Below are positions 23,125-33,198 of a DNA stretch of 42,582 nt, one piece after another. Source of the DNA: Pseudomonadota bacterium (GTDB lineage Bacteria > Pseudomonadota > Alphaproteobacteria > Rickettsiales > UBA6187); the NCBI GenBank assembly GCA_027620075.1, contig JAQCEY010000013.1:1-42582 (forward strand), written 5' to 3'. Each line of letters opens with the position of its first letter. Within the stretch, counting starts at the first letter, position 1. A model generated the notes under the pieces. It saw nothing but the letters and a program-made list of their open reading frames with translations, was not told the DNA's origin and made no database searches. The position numbers and the translations under genes are program-made.

Positions 23125-24939
23125 ATGGACGATACGGAAAACAAACTTTTTGAACAGGCGGAATCTTCTGTTTTACGTGCTATTTCAAACAGGGGGGAAG
23201 CCTCGGTAAATTTCAGGCAGGGCAATTCCATTAATGCGACCTTACAGGGTGATACACTGAACATACCGCAAATTTCGCCGAATCTTTCCGAAAGCCATAT
23301 GGCGGCAATAAGGGGAATGGTTGACAGTGCCGCATTGCAAATGAAATACCACGATAAGAACATACACCGCAAACTTGCCCCATCTGACAAGAGCAGCTCG
23401 CAGGACATATTCAACGCCGCAGAAAAAGCCCGTATTGAGGCTATCGGCTCTTTGCAAATGGACGGAATTGCTAAGAATATACAAAATAAAATTATATATG
23501 ATTTTTTACATAATGACTATGAAACGCTGCATGAAGGCAAGCCGCCGCCTGTCGATCAGGCCGTATATCTATTAACATTACAAGCCCTGACAAAACAAAA
23601 GTTACCCCCTATAACTAATGCTTTACTTGAAAAATGGGGCAACCTTATAAAAGCAAAATCTTCAAAATATATAAATAGACTGGAAAACAATATCAACAAT
23701 CAGGAAGAATTTGCAAAAAGCATTCTTGATTTAATTAAAAATCTAAAGCTACACGAGCAGGGCAGCGATAGCGATGAGAATGAAGAACCGCAAAATGATG
23801 AAAAAACCGAGGAATCATCTTCTTCAGATGTAAAAGATGAGCAGCAAAATCAGCCAAAACAGGAAGCTTCTTTTGAGGATAGCTTCACAGATGATGAGCC
23901 GCAGATATCCGAAGATAGCGATTCCGAGGTTAGTGTAAAACCGTCCGATAAAGGCACTGAGGTAAGCGTAACACTACGCAATAACAATTTAGAAAGTGCG
24001 AATTATATACCGTATAAAATTTATACAAACAGCTTTGACCGGATAGTCGAGGCAGAAAAGCTATACGATGATGAAGAGCTTGTATATCTGAGGAACCAAC
24101 TGGATTTAAAGCTTGCCAAACTCAAAAGAATGAACCGTAAAGCGGCTAATAATTTTTTACGGAAACTTCTTTCACAGCATAGCAAGTCATGGGATTTTAA
24201 CCTTGAATACGGGATACTTGACAGCCGCAAGCTTCCCGCCCTAATCGCAGACCCAAACTACCTTGAATACTGTAAACAAGAGCGTGAATCCCAGAACGTG
24301 AACACTATAGTTACACTGCTTTTGGATAACTCCGGGTCAATGCGTGGGCGACCTATCACCGTAGCTGCCATGAGTGCCGAGATACTGGCTAAAACACTGG
24401 AGGCATGCGGTATAAAAGTTGAGATTTTAGGCTTTACCACCGTTGAATGGAAAGGGGGAAGGTCACGAAGAAAATGGCAAGATGAAGGCAGCCCCAAAAA
24501 CCCCGGCAGGCTTAACGACCTTCGCCATATAATATATAAGTCTGCCGACACTTCGTGGCGTAAGGCACGCAAAAATCTTGGAGTAATGCTAAAGGAGGGC
24601 ATCTTAAAAGAGAATATTGACGGCGAGGCTATATTATGGGCGTTCAAACGTCTGTCGATGCGTCCTGAAAAACGCCGCATATTGATGGTAATATCTGACG
24701 GCGCACCGGTTGACGACAGCACAATATCATCTAATTCCGTATCCTACCTTGATAATCACTTAAGGGAAGTTATCCATGCAGTCGAGAAGAAATCCGACAT
24801 TGAACTAATAGCTATAGGCATAGGTCATGATGTAAACCGCTATTACTCACACGCAGCAACCATAAAAGATGTAGATGAGCTTGAAAACACTATGTTTGAA
24901 CAGCTAACCGAAATATTCGAACATTCAAAAGCCGCATAA
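23125..24939 (+). CDS. cobT: CobT-like cobaltochelatase subunit (VWA domain)
   Basis: This 604-residue protein resembles CobT, the large VWA subunit that works with the AAA+ ATPase CobS and with CobN to insert cobalt into hydrogenobyrinate diamide. It has a helical N-terminal part (1-215), an acidic disordered linker (about 215-275, rich in Glu, Asp, Ser), and a C-terminal VWA domain with the metal-site motif [11 protein letters not shown] (about 396-406) and [15 protein letters not shown]. No other cobalamin genes are in the window. Rickettsiales keep cobT/cobS-like pairs without the pathway, so the substrate may be something else. Confidence 0.88.
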   Translation: MDDTENKLFEQAESSVLRAISNRGEASVNFRQGNSINATLQGDTLNIPQISPNLSESHMAAIRGMVDSAALQMKYHDKNIHRKLAPSDKSSSQDIFNAAEKARIEAIGSLQMDGIAKNIQNKIIYDFLHNDYETLHEGKPPPVDQAVYLLTLQALTKQKLPPITNALLEKWGNLIKAKSSKYINRLENNINNQEEFAKSILDLIKNLKLHEQGSDSDENEEPQNDEKTEESSSSDVKDEQQNQPKQEASFEDSFTDDEPQISEDSDSEVSVKPSDKGTEVSVTLRNNNLESANYIPYKIYTNSFDRIVEAEKLYDDEELVYLRNQLDLKLAKLKRMNRKAANNFLRKLLSQHSKSWDFNLEYGILDSRKLPALIADPNYLEYCKQERESQNVNTIVTLLLDNSGSMRGRPITVAAMSAEILAKTLEACGIKVEILGFTTVEWKGGRSRRKWQDEGSPKNPGRLNDLRHIIYKSADTSWRKARKNLGVMLKEGILKENIDGEAILWAFKRLSMRPEKRRILMVISDGAPVDDSTISSNSVSYLDNHLREVIHAVEKKSDIELIAIGIGHDVNRYYSHAATIKDVDELENTMFEQLTEIFEHSKAA

Positions 24940-24967
24940 AAAAAGCCCCTATCAAGGAGCTTTTTCT
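24939..24967. terminator. Bidirectional terminator between cobT and rpmB
   Basis: AAAAAGC-CCCT and AGGAGCTTTTT form a stem with one mismatch and a short ATCA loop, with A- and T-runs on either side. It sits immediately after the cobT stop and downstream of convergent rpmB, so it can serve both. Confidence 0.75.
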
Positions 24968-24986
24968 AAAATTCTTATTTATAAAT

Positions 24987-25349
24987 TTATGCCGCAGCAG
25001 ATTTTTTTGATTTATCTTTTTTAACAGCAGGCTTTTTAGCATTTGCTTTTGCAGCAGCTTTAACTTCTTCAGGTAAAGACTTTTTAATTTTTCTTTTTAT
25101 TTTTAACGCAGTTTCAGTAAGCTTGTTACTGTTCGTGTTAAGCAAGAAACCGTCAAGACCGCCGTTATGATCGATTGAACGCAAGGTTGCCGCAGTAATA
25201 CGAAGCCTGAAAATCTGATTTAAAAAACGGCTGCTTATCGAAACTCTGTGTAGATTAGGGACAAAACGACGTCTTGTCTTTCTGTTTGAGTGAGAGACAT
25301 TGTTACCGGACTGAACTCCAACACCTGTTAATTCACAACGTTTTGCCAT
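24987..25349 (-). CDS. rpmB: 50S ribosomal protein L28 with Lys/Ala tail
   Basis: Core L28 sequence is MAKRCELTGVGVQSGNNVSHSNRKTRRRF, then RLRITAATLRSIDHNGGLDGFL. L28 is normally about 62-98 residues. This one has 120, the extra being a basic C-terminal tail after about residue 88 made of Lys, Ala, Pro and Ser (EEVKAAAKANAKKPAVKKD and onward), which probably extends along rRNA. Single gene, convergent with cobT. Confidence 0.92.
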   Translation of the reverse strand: MAKRCELTGVGVQSGNNVSHSNRKTRRRFVPNLHRVSISSRFLNQIFRLRITAATLRSIDHNGGLDGFLLNTNSNKLTETALKIKRKIKKSLPEEVKAAAKANAKKPAVKKDKSKKSAAA

Positions 25350-25473
25350 ATTTCTACCACCTAAAATTATTTAGCTTTTCACTTATTTATTATAAAAAAA
25401 GATGCGAATTTATATAGGTTTTTCCTACAAAGGTCAAGGGAAAACTTTATATATAAAGCGTATAATTATGATT

Positions 25474-26535
25474 TTAACTACAATCTTTACCTACAGCGTC
25501 CGAAACATTTGAAAATCCGTCTTTTTTTAACAATTCCTCAAGACCGGTATTTATGTCCCTAACAAGTTTAAAGCCTTTAAAAACAAGTGCCGAATATATC
25601 TGCACTAAAGATGCCCCTGCCCTTATTTTTTTATAGGCATCTTCAGCCGATGATATCCCCCCCACCCCTATTATAGGGATTTTTCCTTCCGTCAGTTTAT
25701 ACATATGCGATACCATTTGCGTAGACATATCAAACAACGGTCTGCCGCTCAAGCCTCCGGTTTCGTTTGCATGTAGCGATTTTAAAATATCCCTGCCGCC
25801 TATCGTAGTATTACTTATAATAAGCCCGTCTATTTCCTGCCTAATAACTATCTGTGCAATATCTTCCCTTTGCTTGGGGTCGGTATCGGGAGCCAACTTT
25901 AGTAAAATAGGTATATCCGCTCCTGTTTTTTCCTTCAACCTCAGCTTTTCATTTAATATTGCGGACAAAAATCCGTCAAGCTCATCTTTGTGCTGCAAGT
26001 CACGCAAACCGGGTGTGTTGGGGGAAGAGATATTAATAGTTATGTAATCACTTAACCCGTAAACCTTGTCCATCATGAATAAATAGTCATCAACGGCACT
26101 TTCGCTTGTTTTATTCTTCCCTATATTTGCACCCAAAACACCGCTTTTCTTCGCGTTTTTAAGATTATTAACAAAATGTTCGGCACCTTTATTGTTGAAA
26201 CCGAACCTGTTTATTACCGCTTCATCTTCAACAAGTCTGAACAGCCTTGGTTTTGCGTTGCCGTCTTGCGGCTTTGGGGTAACCGTCCCAACCTCAACAA
26301 AGCCGAATCCCTGCCCGAACAGCCCTTCTATAGCATCGCCGTTCTTATCGAATCCGGCAGCCATACCTACAGGATTATCAAACCGTAAACCAAGTATATT
26401 CGATTTCAATATGTCGGGAGAATTTATGGATTGCTTGGGAAAAACATTACTTTTCAATGCTGAAATAGCCATATTATGAGCAGTTTCAGGGGGGAAACAA
26501 TATATCAGGGGACGTAAAATTTTATAATAATCCAT
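25474..26535 (-). CDS. pyrD: Dihydroorotate dehydrogenase (quinone), class 2
   Basis: This enzyme oxidises dihydroorotate to orotate in pyrimidine synthesis and passes electrons to quinone. Its 353 residues include the N-terminal amphipathic helices of the membrane-associated class 2 type (about 1-35, YYKILRPLIYCFPPETAHNMAISAL). The FMN barrel follows, with NPVGMAAGFDKNGD, FVEVGTVTPKPQ, the catalytic Ser loop ISSPNTPGLRDLQ, LLKLAPD, ISNTT, GLSGRPL and IGVGGISS. Retention of pyrD suggests that pyrimidine synthesis is at least partly kept. Confidence 0.95.
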   Translation of the reverse strand: MDYYKILRPLIYCFPPETAHNMAISALKSNVFPKQSINSPDILKSNILGLRFDNPVGMAAGFDKNGDAIEGLFGQGFGFVEVGTVTPKPQDGNAKPRLFRLVEDEAVINRFGFNNKGAEHFVNNLKNAKKSGVLGANIGKNKTSESAVDDYLFMMDKVYGLSDYITINISSPNTPGLRDLQHKDELDGFLSAILNEKLRLKEKTGADIPILLKLAPDTDPKQREDIAQIVIRQEIDGLIISNTTIGGRDILKSLHANETGGLSGRPLFDMSTQMVSHMYKLTEGKIPIIGVGGISSAEDAYKKIRAGASLVQIYSALVFKGFKLVRDINTGLEELLKKDGFSNVSDAVGKDCS

Positions 26536-26759
26536 AAAAACCTTTTTTTCTTAAAAAAATATTCGCAAAATTAATAATATTTTAATTATATTGATATAAC
26601 ATAATATTTAGTTTTTGCGTTTTATATAGCAACTGTGTTAAAATAACATATTGTTGATTATGTAAATCCGCAAACGGTATATAAAAGAACCGTTTGCATA
26701 TTAAGCAATAAAAAGAACTAACCTTTTTTTAATTAGTTAAAAAGCTTTTTATAGAAATT

Positions 26760-29219
26760 ATGTCAGATAGATTAAAAAAATTAAGAAAACTTAGTATAGC
26801 AATCAGCTATGCAGCCCTTTTATCGGCTTCAACCGCATTTGCAGCCGATAGTGAAACCCTAAAAGCACAGGAAGAACAGTTCGACATATTTGACGTTGAT
26901 ACCGATCAATTAGATGAATTGAGCGGTTCAGTCAATAAGTCTGATAAATCTACCAAAAATTCCGAATCGTCTTTATCGGAAAAGGATTTTGAAGAGAATT
27001 TCGGCATTGAAGATGATCTTTTCGTAGACGCAGTTGACGAGTCCGGTGATATAGAAAAACAGTCTTCAAACACGAATAAACCTGAGCAAAAAGAAACAAA
27101 AACCGATAAAGAAGAGGTATCCGCACAGAATACCGAAAATGAAAACAAGGAAATTAAGGTAGACGATGAAGACTATGTATTTAACAGCCGCGAGGAAGAG
27201 TCTTTAAAAATTCCTGAAGAAGAAGAGTTTAAAAAGCTACTTATGGGAGAAGAAGGCGAAGATACTAACGGCACTTCTGAAGGTGTTTCTAACGCCGTTT
27301 CTGAAGATGAAAGTGACAACGATAATAGTTTCGTTGATGAAAATAATTCAATTGATAGCTTGTTCTCTGATTTTGACGGCAATGAAGATTCCGGCAATGA
27401 TGATTCCGATCGTAAAGACTCTGATATGGAAATGCAGTTTGAAGCTGATGAAGGCTATAATGAAATTTCCTCTGATGACGTTTCTGATGAAGACACTCCT
27501 AAGGCTGAAGTTAATAACGCTATTTCAAATGAAGTTCAATCCGAATACAGTAAGCTAAAAAGGCATCTGAATAATTTTCTATTAAGCTTTGCCGGTGAAA
27601 ATGAGTCTTCCGTATCAAAAGCTTCCGGCATACATAATCCGGGTAACCTGATTGATGAAGAAAATGATTTTTATGGAACCGATGATAGTTCCGAAAGTAT
27701 TGAAGATGAGATAGTAGCATTCAATCCGGCACAAATGTTCGAAGAAGAAGATACCGCTAATATTGATAACGGTATAGTGGACGAAAATACACCTGACGGA
27801 GATATCGAAGACATTGGTGCTATTGATGATGAGCTTGAGAACTTTGAAGAGCTTTTCGACACAGACGGATCGGATATAGAAAAAGCTGCCGCCGAGGACG
27901 CAAAAAAACTGGCTGAGGCAAAACGCATAGAGGAAGAAAAGTTAAAAAAAGAACAAGAAGAAAAGAAACGTCAAGAACAACAAAAAATAATTTTAGGAAG
28001 CTGTAACGGTCTGGCAGATAAAATAGCTAATTGTGAGTCATTCGAATGTGAAATGCCTAATCCTGCCGGTGGTGATGAAGCTATAAAGGTATCAATTGTA
28101 AAAAGCGGTGATAACTGTAGCTACAAAACCGCAATGTCCGGCAATAAAGGTATAGATTGTACTTTAAGTTCGGGTGATACATCAATATTATCTACATTAA
28201 CGACAAATTATTTTGACGCAGCCGGTAAAGAAAATTTTGACGTTAAAAATGAATTCCCTACACAATGTTCATCTAAAAAGATAGCAACTGCCGCTAAGCC
28301 GGTTGCTAAAGAACCTACGGAGGCTAAAAGACCGGTTTCCCCTCAACCGAAAAAACTTGAGTTAAGCACCGAGGACAAAGCGTATTTTGAAATGCTTGAT
28401 GAAAAACGCAAAGCATTGCCAAAAGATAAACAACTACCTGATTCGGTAATAGAGACTATAAGGGAAGTTGCCCCGTCTATTGCAGAAGAGAAAAAAGAAG
28501 TACCAATCCTGTCAAAGAACGTGAGTATATCACGTAGTTCGGGTGCTACCGATGCATATGAAGATGAAGATGTAATAAGAAGCAATTCGGGAATGGAAAT
28601 ATCATTATCCAAAAATGCAGGTCTTGAATCTGAAAAAATCCTAAAAATGGAAAAAGCCTATCATGCTTTACTTGCGGGTCAAACTTCTGCTGCCGTAGTT
28701 CTATATAATCAGGTTCTTGAACTTGACGGGGATAATATGGACGCTTTATTCGGACTGGCTACCGCCTATCATAAAAATTACCAGTATGAGCAGGCAAGAG
28801 CCACATATGCGAAGATATTACGCATAGAGCCTAATAATAAAGAAGTTCTTAATAATTTCCTTGTTCTTGTATCCGATGAATCACCTGAAAGTGCTTTATT
28901 GGAGTTGCAAAAACTCGAAAGGATAAACAGTAATTTCAGTCCTATACCGGCTCAGATAGCAATGATATATTTAAAACTCGGTCAGCCGGAAACAGCCGAA
29001 CGTTATTTAAGGAGAGCCGTGGTATTATCACCTGATAATATTACTTACAAGTACAACTTAGCCATAACATCGGACAAACTTAACAAACACTATCAAGCTA
29101 TAAGTCTGTACAAGCAGGTTTTAGAAGCTGCTAAGGGCGGTGCTGTAATACCGGGTTCTGTCAACGCCATTGCAAGCCGCATGGATTACTTACAAGGAAA
29201 GTTATCTTCTATAAATTAA
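26760..29219 (+). CDS. Secreted acidic protein with C-terminal TPR repeats
   Basis: This 819-residue protein begins with a signal peptide (1-28, ending STAFA-AD). A very acidic low-complexity region follows (about 30-380, many Glu/Asp/Ser). Next is a charged coiled-coil (about 380-412), a Cys-containing domain (about 415-500, with SCNGLADKIANCESFECEMPN), a linker, and three to four TPR units from about 630 (EKAYHALLAGQTSAAVVLYNQVLELDGDN onward). It lies 72 bp upstream of pilT in the same direction. A TPR scaffold for pilus assembly, comparable in layout to MshN/PilF-type proteins, is inferred from context. The acidic region is atypical. Confidence 0.75.
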   Translation: MSDRLKKLRKLSIAISYAALLSASTAFAADSETLKAQEEQFDIFDVDTDQLDELSGSVNKSDKSTKNSESSLSEKDFEENFGIEDDLFVDAVDESGDIEKQSSNTNKPEQKETKTDKEEVSAQNTENENKEIKVDDEDYVFNSREEESLKIPEEEEFKKLLMGEEGEDTNGTSEGVSNAVSEDESDNDNSFVDENNSIDSLFSDFDGNEDSGNDDSDRKDSDMEMQFEADEGYNEISSDDVSDEDTPKAEVNNAISNEVQSEYSKLKRHLNNFLLSFAGENESSVSKASGIHNPGNLIDEENDFYGTDDSSESIEDEIVAFNPAQMFEEEDTANIDNGIVDENTPDGDIEDIGAIDDELENFEELFDTDGSDIEKAAAEDAKKLAEAKRIEEEKLKKEQEEKKRQEQQKIILGSCNGLADKIANCESFECEMPNPAGGDEAIKVSIVKSGDNCSYKTAMSGNKGIDCTLSSGDTSILSTLTTNYFDAAGKENFDVKNEFPTQCSSKKIATAAKPVAKEPTEAKRPVSPQPKKLELSTEDKAYFEMLDEKRKALPKDKQLPDSVIETIREVAPSIAEEKKEVPILSKNVSISRSSGATDAYEDEDVIRSNSGMEISLSKNAGLESEKILKMEKAYHALLAGQTSAAVVLYNQVLELDGDNMDALFGLATAYHKNYQYEQARATYAKILRIEPNNKEVLNNFLVLVSDESPESALLELQKLERINSNFSPIPAQIAMIYLKLGQPETAERYLRRAVVLSPDNITYKYNLAITSDKLNKHYQAISLYKQVLEAAKGGAVIPGSVNAIASRMDYLQGKLSSIN

Positions 29220-29291
29220 GTTTAGAATTTCTTAATATTTATCATCTATAATCTAACTTATAGTAATCAAATTTCATAAGAAATATATAAG

Positions 29292-30374
29292 ATGGACATA
29301 AACGAGCTATTAGCATTTTCAAGGAAGAACAAGGCATCGGATCTGCACTTAACGGTCGCATCTCCTCCTATGTTACGTATAAACGGTGACATTATACAAC
29401 TTAGGGTGAATCCCTTAACCAATGATGACATCATTCAAATGCTTTACTCTATAATGAGTGAAAAGCAGCGTGTCGAATATGAAAAAGAACTTGAGCTGGA
29501 CTTTGCGATAGAGCTTTCAAATGAAGGTCGTTTCCGTGTGAATGCGTTTAATACGGTAAACGGGGCGGCAGCGGCATTAAGGGCGATACCGTCAGACATA
29601 ATGACATTAGAGCAGTTAAAACTTCCTCCGGTTTTGGAAACATTACTTGACCGCACTAAAGGGCTTATTTTAGTTACCGGTCCTACGGGAAGCGGTAAGT
29701 CAACAACATTGGCGGCAATGATAGACCATATAAATCAGTATAGTAACAAGCACATATTAACTATTGAAGACCCTGTCGAGTTTATCCACAAACCTAAAAA
29801 TTCACTTATAAATCAAAGGGAAGTAGGAACTTCGACAAATTCATTTAAAAGAGCGTTAAAAAGTGCATTACGTGAAGACCCCGATATCATACTGGTAGGC
29901 GAGATGCGTGACCTTGAAACAATAAGCCTTGCCTTAACTGCGGCTGAAACAGGACACTTGGTTTTCGGAACATTACATACAAGCTCGGCATCTAAAACTA
30001 TAGACAGGATAATTGACGCTTTTTCCGAAGGTGACAAACCTATGGCAAGAACAATGCTGGCAGGCTCTTTAGAGGCGATAATAACCCAGCTACTTGTAAA
30101 AGTATCGGATGGCAGCGGTCGATTGGCGGTTAACGAAATACTAATAGCCAGTCCGGCAGTCAGAAACCTTATAAGGGATAGTCAAATACCTCAGATATAC
30201 TCAATGATGCAGGTTAGTTCAAAACACGGTATGCAGGTTATGAAAGACAGCGTTTACAGACTACTGGAAGAAGACTTAATTACAAGGGATACCGCAAGAC
30301 AGGCGTTAAACCAAACTTTAGGGGAAGCGGATAAAGAATCCGCCGGTACAACAAGAGAAAAAGGAGTTTTTTAA
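29292..30374 (+). CDS. pilT: Type IV pilus retraction ATPase PilT
   Basis: This 360-residue hexameric ATPase depolymerises the pilus from the cytoplasmic side. Its N-terminal PAS-like domain is KNKASDLHLTVASPP; Walker A is GPTGSGKS at 130-137; the Asp box is EDPVEFIH; Walker B is DIILVGEMRD; and the His box is GHLVFGTLHT. The C-terminal AIRNLIRE-type motif is present in slightly changed form (AVRNLIRDSQ). pilU follows after 3 bp. Confidence 0.93.
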   Translation: MDINELLAFSRKNKASDLHLTVASPPMLRINGDIIQLRVNPLTNDDIIQMLYSIMSEKQRVEYEKELELDFAIELSNEGRFRVNAFNTVNGAAAALRAIPSDIMTLEQLKLPPVLETLLDRTKGLILVTGPTGSGKSTTLAAMIDHINQYSNKHILTIEDPVEFIHKPKNSLINQREVGTSTNSFKRALKSALREDPDIILVGEMRDLETISLALTAAETGHLVFGTLHTSSASKTIDRIIDAFSEGDKPMARTMLAGSLEAIITQLLVKVSDGSGRLAVNEILIASPAVRNLIRDSQIPQIYSMMQVSSKHGMQVMKDSVYRLLEEDLITRDTARQALNQTLGEADKESAGTTREKGVF

Positions 30375-30377
30375 TAT

Positions 30378-31529
30378 ATGAGCGAACTTCTTGTTGATAA
30401 ATATCTTGATGAATTAGTAAAGAAAAACGGATCGGATATGTATTTAACTATCGGTCATCCGCCTGTTGTACGTATGCAGGACGATCAGATAGTTCCTATT
30501 GCAAAAAACGGTTTGAGACCTATTGATATAGACCACTTTATACAGGAGTTGATGACCAAGGATAATATTGCCGAATTTAAAGAAAAAATGGAATTGAACA
30601 TTGCCTTTACCAGAGGTTCCAAGCAGCGTTTCAGATTTAACTTTTTTCGTCAGCAACAACAAAACGGTATTGTAATCCGCAGGATAAGCTGTAACATTCC
30701 TACTATTGAAGAGCTTCGCCTTCCTGAAATTTATGCTAAAGCCATTATGCGTAAAAGAGGGCTGATAATATTGGCAAGTCCGGGTGGGTCGGGAAAATCA
30801 ACTTCAATGGCGGCAATGATAGGACATCGTAATAGAAATATGTCCGGACACGTGGTAACTATTGAAGACCCTATTGAATTTGTCCACGAACATCAAAAAT
30901 GCATTATCACACAAAGAGAAGTCGGCATTGATACGGTATCTTATAATAACGCACTGAAGAATGCATTGCGTCAAAGGGCGGACGTAATAGCAATAGGTGA
31001 GATACGTGACCGTCACGCAATGGAACACGCTATAAGATTTGCGGAAACAGGTCACTTATGTATAGCGACACTTCACTCAAACAACGCATCTCAGGCAATT
31101 GACAGGATGATAAACCTGTTTCCCGATGATACCAGAACATATGTACTCTCAACTTTGGCACAAAACCTTATAGCTATTTTCTCTCAAAGGCTTGTAAACG
31201 GACTTAAAAAAGAACGTGAACTGGCGGCCGATATATTGCTGAACGAGGGATTGATAAAAAACCATATCATCAAGGGAGAAATAAACGATATCAAAGATTC
31301 TCAGGAACGTTTCTATAATCTGGGCATGAGGACTTTCGATCAATCGTTATACGACCTGTTCACATCTCATAAAATTTCCCTTGAAACGGCTATTGATGAA
31401 TCCGACAACCCTTCTGCGTTAAAGCTTCGTATAAACCAGACAGGTGCTGCAACGGTAGAAATGATGAACTCTTTAAATAACAGGTCTATGTCAGGCTACT
31501 CAAACAGTAAATCTAATGATCTTGACTAA
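30378..31529 (+). CDS. pilU: PilT-like retraction ATPase PilU
   Basis: This 383-residue paralogue of PilT assists pilus retraction. It has KKNGSDMYLTIGHPP at the start, Walker A as SPGGSGKS (134-141) instead of the PilT GPTGSGKS, EDPIEFVHEH, Walker B VIAIGEIRD, and GHLCIATLHS. Family features LIKNHIIKGEI and a Ser/Asn-rich tail support PilU rather than PilB. It is translationally close to pilT, so both motors probably assemble together. Confidence 0.9.
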   Translation: MSELLVDKYLDELVKKNGSDMYLTIGHPPVVRMQDDQIVPIAKNGLRPIDIDHFIQELMTKDNIAEFKEKMELNIAFTRGSKQRFRFNFFRQQQQNGIVIRRISCNIPTIEELRLPEIYAKAIMRKRGLIILASPGGSGKSTSMAAMIGHRNRNMSGHVVTIEDPIEFVHEHQKCIITQREVGIDTVSYNNALKNALRQRADVIAIGEIRDRHAMEHAIRFAETGHLCIATLHSNNASQAIDRMINLFPDDTRTYVLSTLAQNLIAIFSQRLVNGLKKERELAADILLNEGLIKNHIIKGEINDIKDSQERFYNLGMRTFDQSLYDLFTSHKISLETAIDESDNPSALKLRINQTGAATVEMMNSLNNRSMSGYSNSKSNDLD

Positions 31530-31539
31530 AAAAACCGTA

Positions 31540-31566
31540 TTATAGTAGATTTGAATTGAATTTACT
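31540..31566 (+). repeat. Solo end of the palindromic repeat family
   Basis: TATAGTAGATTTGAATTGAA matches the left end of the element at 41963 with about 22 of 26 bases identical over the full stretch. Only this one end is present, adjacent to the MITE-like copy at 31575, as if two elements landed side by side or one was truncated. Confidence 0.45.
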
Positions 31567-31574
31567 CTACTCAC

Positions 31575-31758
31575 CTATAGAAGACTTTGCAAAACGGGCA
31601 AACGCTCCCTCTCCCTGTGGGAGAGGGTTGGGGTGAGGGCGATACATGCAGGTATAACAAACACTTGCGAGTTTTCACCCCTCACAAAAAGACTTACGTG
31701 TTTTTAACTCTCCGGCAAGGGGAGAGTAGTTTTTTGACTTTTTCAGAGGGTTCTATAG
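31575..31758 (+). mobile_element. MITE-like element, copy A (184 bp)
   Basis: Ends are CTATAGAAGACTTTGCAAAA and, inverted, CTATAGAACCCTCTGAAAAA. The interior has GGGAGAGGGTTGGGGTGAGGG near the left end and a hairpin-rich right half with CTCTCCGGCAAGGGGAGAG. It encodes nothing and shares its right half with copy C. It inserted between pilU and fur, its right end only 2 bp from the fur stop codon. Confidence 0.65.
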
Positions 31759-31760
31759 AG

Positions 31761-32174
31761 TTACTGCTTTTTCTTTGGAACGGCATAAAGCTCTAACCTG
31801 TGGTCTACCAGTTCATAACCAAGCTCTTTTGCAATTTGTTCCTGCAATCTTTCGATTTCATCATTTTTGAACTCAATTACTTTCCCGCTCCTGATATCTA
31901 TAAGATGGTCGTGGTGTTCATCTGATGATTCTTCATACCTTGCCCTACCGTCACCAAAATCATGCTTTTCGATTATTCCGCCTTCTTCAAACATTCTAAC
32001 CGTCCTGTAAACGGTAGCTATACTTATTTTTGCATCTTTCTTGACTGCCCTTTCATATATTTTTTCAACATCGGGATGATCTTTGGATTCGGATATTATC
32101 TTTAATATAACACGACGTTGTTCGGTTATCTTTAATCCTTTTTCAATACATAACTGTTCAAGTTTTTTTGTCAT
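31761..32174 (-). CDS. fur: Fur-family metalloregulator
   Basis: This 137-residue regulator has a winged-helix N-terminal domain (recognition helix SIATVYRTVRMFEEGG, about 51-66) and a C-terminal dimerisation domain. The metal site includes HHDH (87-90). The usual following CxxC is replaced (LIDIRSGKVIEF), as is typical of alphaproteobacterial Fur/Mur. Start ATG has AGGAG six bases upstream. It probably controls iron or manganese uptake. The 3' end abuts a MITE-like repeat. Confidence 0.9.
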   Translation of the reverse strand: MTKKLEQLCIEKGLKITEQRRVILKIISESKDHPDVEKIYERAVKKDAKISIATVYRTVRMFEEGGIIEKHDFGDGRARYEESSDEHHDHLIDIRSGKVIEFKNDEIERLQEQIAKELGYELVDHRLELYAVPKKKQ

Positions 32175-32319
32175 CCTTACTCCTGCGTCATCTGACTATA
32201 GCAATTTACGAAGATGTAGATACTTTATATTACTTTTGCTATATAATAAAATAATAATTAAGTTTTTTTATACAAATCAACGGTAAATTCATATATTATA
32301 GGAAATCTACAAAGGTGCT

Positions 32320-32976
32320 ATGAAAAATATCGGTAAATTTATTACATTCGAAGGTGGCGAAGGCGGCGGGAAATCAACTCAATGCAAATTATTAAAGGAA
32401 GCCTTCAATAACCACAATATAGATGTTGCACTCACACGAGAACCGGGAGGGACCAAGGGTGCCGAGCAAATAAGGGAGCTATTAGTTACCGGTGATATAG
32501 ATAAGTGGGATTCTATCACGGAAACATTATTACATCTTGCAGCAAGGCAAGACCATGTCAGTAATCTGATAAAACCATCTTTGGAAACCGGAAAGTTCGT
32601 TATATGCGACAGGTTTTCCGATTCGACAATTGCTTATCAGGGATACGCACACGGTCTGGGGCTTGAAAAAATAGAATCATTGCAAAAACAAATATTGGGC
32701 GACTTTTCCCCTGCCCTCACCTTTATTCTGGATATTTCTATTGAGGACGGCATAGCAAGGGCGGCAAAGCGCGGCAATACCGAAAACAGATATGAGAAAA
32801 TGGGAAAAGAATTTCATTCAAATGTCCGCAAGGGATTTCTTGAGATAGCTAAAAAAGAACCGGAGCGTTGTTTTGTAATTAACGCTAACGATTCGGTAGA
32901 GAGTATCCACAAAAAGATAATTGAAATTATCAATAAGAAGTTGTCTTTATCTTTAAAAGAAGCAACAAGCCTATAG
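32320..32976 (+). CDS. tmk: Thymidylate kinase
   Basis: This enzyme phosphorylates dTMP to dTDP for DNA synthesis. Its 218 residues include the P-loop EGGEGGGKST (11-20), the DRFSDSTIAYQG motif (97-108) for dTMP and magnesium, TREPGGTKGAEQIR, and a LID region with an Arg/Lys-rich loop (AAKRGNTENRYE). A ribosome site AAAGG lies just before ATG. A MITE-like repeat follows its stop within 6 bp. Confidence 0.95.
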   Translation: MKNIGKFITFEGGEGGGKSTQCKLLKEAFNNHNIDVALTREPGGTKGAEQIRELLVTGDIDKWDSITETLLHLAARQDHVSNLIKPSLETGKFVICDRFSDSTIAYQGYAHGLGLEKIESLQKQILGDFSPALTFILDISIEDGIARAAKRGNTENRYEKMGKEFHSNVRKGFLEIAKKEPERCFVINANDSVESIHKKIIEIINKKLSLSLKEATSL

Positions 32977-32981
32977 TAATT

Positions 32982-33177
32982 TATAGAAGGCTCTGCAAAA
33001 GGTTGTAAAAGCTCCCTCTCCCTTTGGGAGAAGGTTGGGGTGAGGGATTTTTTCAACATATACTTTAATTGTAATATACTGTTTTTGTTGAAACGCCCCT
33101 CCCTATTCCTAACCTTCTCCCAAAGGGAGAAGGAACTAAGATTTAAACTTTACACACTTTTGCAGAGGCTTCTGTAA
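32982..33177 (+). mobile_element. MITE-like element, copy B (about 196 bp)
   Basis: Left end ATAGAAGGCTCTGCAAAAGG and inverted right end ACAGAAGCCTCTGCAAAA form terminal repeats. The interior includes GGGAGAAGGTTGGGGTGAGGG followed by TTTTTTCAACA and an inverted copy of CCTTCTCCCAAAGGGAGAAGG near the right end. It shares its left half with copy C. Non-coding. Confidence 0.65.
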
Positions 33178-33198
33178 ATACTATAAAACCGGTTAAAC

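Noticed and set aside
27170-27930. Ser-rich minus-strand frames opposite the acidic TPR gene
   Set aside because: They mirror Glu/Asp codons of the real gene and have no start signals.
31587-31796. 69-codon plus-strand frame between pilU and fur
   Set aside because: It is read-through of the MITE-like copy A into the antisense of fur.
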